In this document: positions 6,857-7,369 of the stretch, one piece after another
How the letters are laid out: every line of letters starts with the position of its first letter
Numbering within the stretch: position 1 is the first letter of the stretch
NCBI GenBank assembly: GCA_018334615.1
Contig: JAGXLP010000057.1
Location: 1-7,369, forward strand
Reading direction: 5' to 3'
DNA length: 7,369 nucleotides
From: Candidatus Bipolaricaulota bacterium
GTDB lineage: Bacteria > Bipolaricaulota > Bipolaricaulia > M55B111
Made by a program: the position numbers and the translations under genes
Notes under the pieces: model-generated
What the model saw: the letters and a program-made list of their open reading frames with translations, nothing else
Database searches by the model: none
What the model was told of the DNA's origin: nothing

Positions 6857-6877
6857 AGCTACAGATTTGTCAATTAA

Positions 6878-6899
6878 CCCGCAGTAAGCTACGGGGCTT
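6878..6899. repeat. Short palindromic repeat, copy 1
   Basis: A 7-bp stem, CCCGCAG against CTACGGG with one C-A mismatch, closes a TAAG loop. It matches copy 2 at 7093-7114 in direct orientation at 19 of 22 positions (consensus CCCGCAGYAAGCTRCG followed by a GC-rich end and CTT). TCAA and TTGA on the two flanks extend the stem weakly. The form resembles REP-type or IS200/IS605 end hairpins; that is inference. Confidence 0.7.
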
Positions 6900-6948
6900 G
6901 AAAAAACACTGAACAACAGGACCTTTAACCCAACAACCGGGAATTGAC

Positions 6949-7070
6949 CCAGCACTCACTTGAGGAAACTAACTTGGTTAAAAAAGTCCTACTAATTTCA
7001 GGTCAACTTAGCCCAAACAGGTTAAGCTTACGATAACTTAACCAAGCATCATATCTCAAGTGATTGCTGG
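6949..7070. repeat. Imperfect inverted repeat with 33-nt arms
   Basis: Arms 6949-6981 and 7038-7070 are complementary at 25 of 33 positions, in three solid blocks: CCAGCA, TCACTTGAG and CTTGGTTAA, with a seven-mismatch patch between the last two. The 56-nt spacer contains GGTTAAG at 7020, which pairs instead with CTTAACC at 7037-7043 inside the right arm, so two folds compete. No target-site duplication longer than two bases is evident. A degenerate miniature element or a structured leader RNA are the two readings. Confidence 0.75.
6977..7006 (-). promoter_or_regulatory. Candidate sigma-70-like promoter for frr-atp
   Basis: Minus strand TTGACC (7006-7001, five of six bases of the -35 consensus), an 18-base spacer, then TTTAAC (6982-6977, four of six bases of the -10). 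It would give an untranslated leader of about 130 nt that includes palindrome copy 1. It lies inside the spacer and left arm of the inverted repeat, so structure and promoter may interact. The weak -10 keeps confidence low. Confidence 0.25.
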
Positions 7071-7131
7071 ACCAAAAACCAGCCGATTCATCCCCGCAGC
7101 AAGCTGCGTGGCTTTCTCGGCAAGTTTTGGT
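7071..7131. repeat. Extended interrupted hairpin around palindrome copy 2
   Basis: ACCAAAA (7071-7077) pairs with TTTTGGT (7125-7131), and GCCGA (7082-7086) with TCGGC (7117-7121); the copy 2 palindrome forms the tip. The whole is a roughly 61-nt stem-loop that abuts the right arm of the 6949-7070 inverted repeat. On the minus strand it follows the candidate terminator of the Pus10 gene. Confidence 0.6.
7093..7114. repeat. Short palindromic repeat, copy 2
   Basis: CGCAG-CAAG-CTGCG is a perfect 5-bp stem with a four-base loop, and outer CC/GG bases pair after one mismatch. It is the second direct copy of the element at 6878-6899, 215 nt away. It forms the tip of a longer interrupted hairpin (7071-7131). 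Confidence 0.7.
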
Positions 7132-7182
7132 AAAACTAAAACCGGATCCACGGGTGTAATTATTACAACCCTCGGATGGATC
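7126..7182 (-). terminator. Possible intrinsic terminator of the Pus10-type gene
   Basis: About 57 nt past the Pus10 stop, GATCCA/TGGATC (7145-7150, 7177-7182) and an inner stem GGGT-GTAA against TTAC-A-ACCC (7154-7173, one bulge, three-base loop) form a stem-loop. On the minus strand it is followed by CGG and then TTTTAGTTTT, an interrupted T-rich run. The tail is poorer than a classic terminator, so this is tentative. Confidence 0.35.
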
Positions 7183-7238
7183 AACAGTTATTGGCTATAT
7201 TGTAGGGATTTAAGCTCCTGATTCAAATTATGGAGGGG

Positions 7239-7369
7239 TTAGGAAATATCCAGTACTTCCAGTTTCCGACAACTGGCGTCACACCCCAATAAATCGCCGA
7301 CATTGGGCTCCGTTCGGCCCTCGTCTCCAGAGATTAGCTCTTTTATGTAGGTCCCGGCTTCGGCCTTAA
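7239..7369 (-). CDS. pus10: tRNA pseudouridine synthase Pus10-type, C-terminal end only
   Basis: The last 42 codons and TAA of a gene entering from the right edge. The reading ends with EAGTYIKELISGDEGRT, then EPNVGDLLGCDASCRKLEVLDIS. This matches the extreme C-terminus of Pus10, where EAGTYIKE-(L/F)-(I/V)-x-GD-x-GRT, then P-(N/S)-(V/I), is strongly conserved from archaea to man. Pus10 makes pseudouridine at tRNA position 55, and in archaea also 54. TruB has a GTYIR motif too but lacks GDxGRT and this ending, so TruB is unlikely. Only the end is visible: the catalytic Asp and THUMP domain are outside the window and cannot be checked. It runs in the same direction as frr but is separated from it by about 390 bases, so it is probably a separate unit. 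Confidence 0.85.
   Translation of the reverse strand, partial: KAEAGTYIKELISGDEGRTEPNVGDLLGCDASCRKLEVLDIS

Larger units (their letters stand above)
6844..7238. other. Non-coding, palindrome-rich intergenic region
   Basis: No convincing protein-coding frame lies between the Pus10 stop and frr. The stretch is visibly more AT-rich than the genes. It contains two direct copies of a 22-nt palindrome, a long imperfect inverted repeat between them, several TTAACC/GGTTAA words able to pair in more than one way, and a stem-loop with a T-rich tail downstream of the Pus10 gene. I see no tRNA, rRNA or recognised riboswitch. The frr-atp promoter must lie here or further upstream. Confidence 0.8.

Noticed and set aside
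6868..6873. A perfect TTGACA on the minus strand just before frr
   Set aside because: At 16-18 bases downstream there is no acceptable -10, and the transcript would start at or inside frr, leaving no room for its ribosome site.
6878..7114. A minimal CRISPR array
   Set aside because: There are only two repeat copies, 215 nt apart with a structured spacer; this does not fit regular spacing.
7239..7369. The right-edge fragment as the end of a TruB pseudouridine synthase
   Set aside because: TruB shares GTYIR but not the GDEGRT-P motif or the short C-terminal ending seen here; Pus10 fits along the whole visible fragment.

Overview
The window is an almost complete F1Fo ATP synthase operon on the minus strand, preceded in the same direction by the gene for ribosome recycling factor (frr). 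Upstream of that lies a palindrome-rich non-coding stretch and then the 3' end of another minus-strand gene. Read in transcription order (right to left): the last 42 codons of a Pus10-type tRNA pseudouridine synthase (7369-7239); about 390 bases without a gene (7238-6844); frr (6843-6283); atpI (6286-5828); atpB, subunit a (5810-5103); atpE, subunit c (5078-4830); atpF, subunit b (4816-4295); atpH, delta (4298-3747); atpA, alpha (3743-2205); atpG, gamma (2227-1307); and atpD, beta (1289 to beyond the left edge). atpC (epsilon) is not seen and would be expected past the left edge.

The genes are packed tightly. Gaps between them are 3 to 24 bases, with overlaps at frr/atpI (4 nt), atpF/atpH (4 nt) and atpA/atpG (23 nt). 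From frr onward the layout suggests one polycistronic transcript with translational coupling. Only weak promoter and terminator candidates can be seen in the 7238-6844 gap.

The organism looks bacterial: it has a bacterial-type RRF, the full bacterial order I-a-c-b-delta-alpha-gamma-beta, and Shine-Dalgarno sites at most genes. The c subunit has two glutamates where sodium-binding rotors of anaerobes carry their ion ligands (E31 and E64-S65-T66...Y69). From memory it resembles the Thermotoga/Fusobacterium type, so a Na+-coupled enzyme in an anaerobe or fermenter is a reasonable inference. Several proteins are rich in Asp/Glu (RRF, b, and gamma with an acidic insert), which would suit a halophile but does not prove one. 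The Pus10 end is the oddity, because that enzyme is best known from archaea and eukaryotes. A deep-branching or uncultured bacterial lineage is my guess; I cannot name the taxon.

The least explained part is the 390-base gap. It holds two near-identical small palindromes in direct orientation 215 nt apart, a 33-bp-arm inverted repeat between them, and further stem-loops. This looks like a small non-autonomous mobile element or REP-like repeat, and it overlaps the region where the operon promoter should be.
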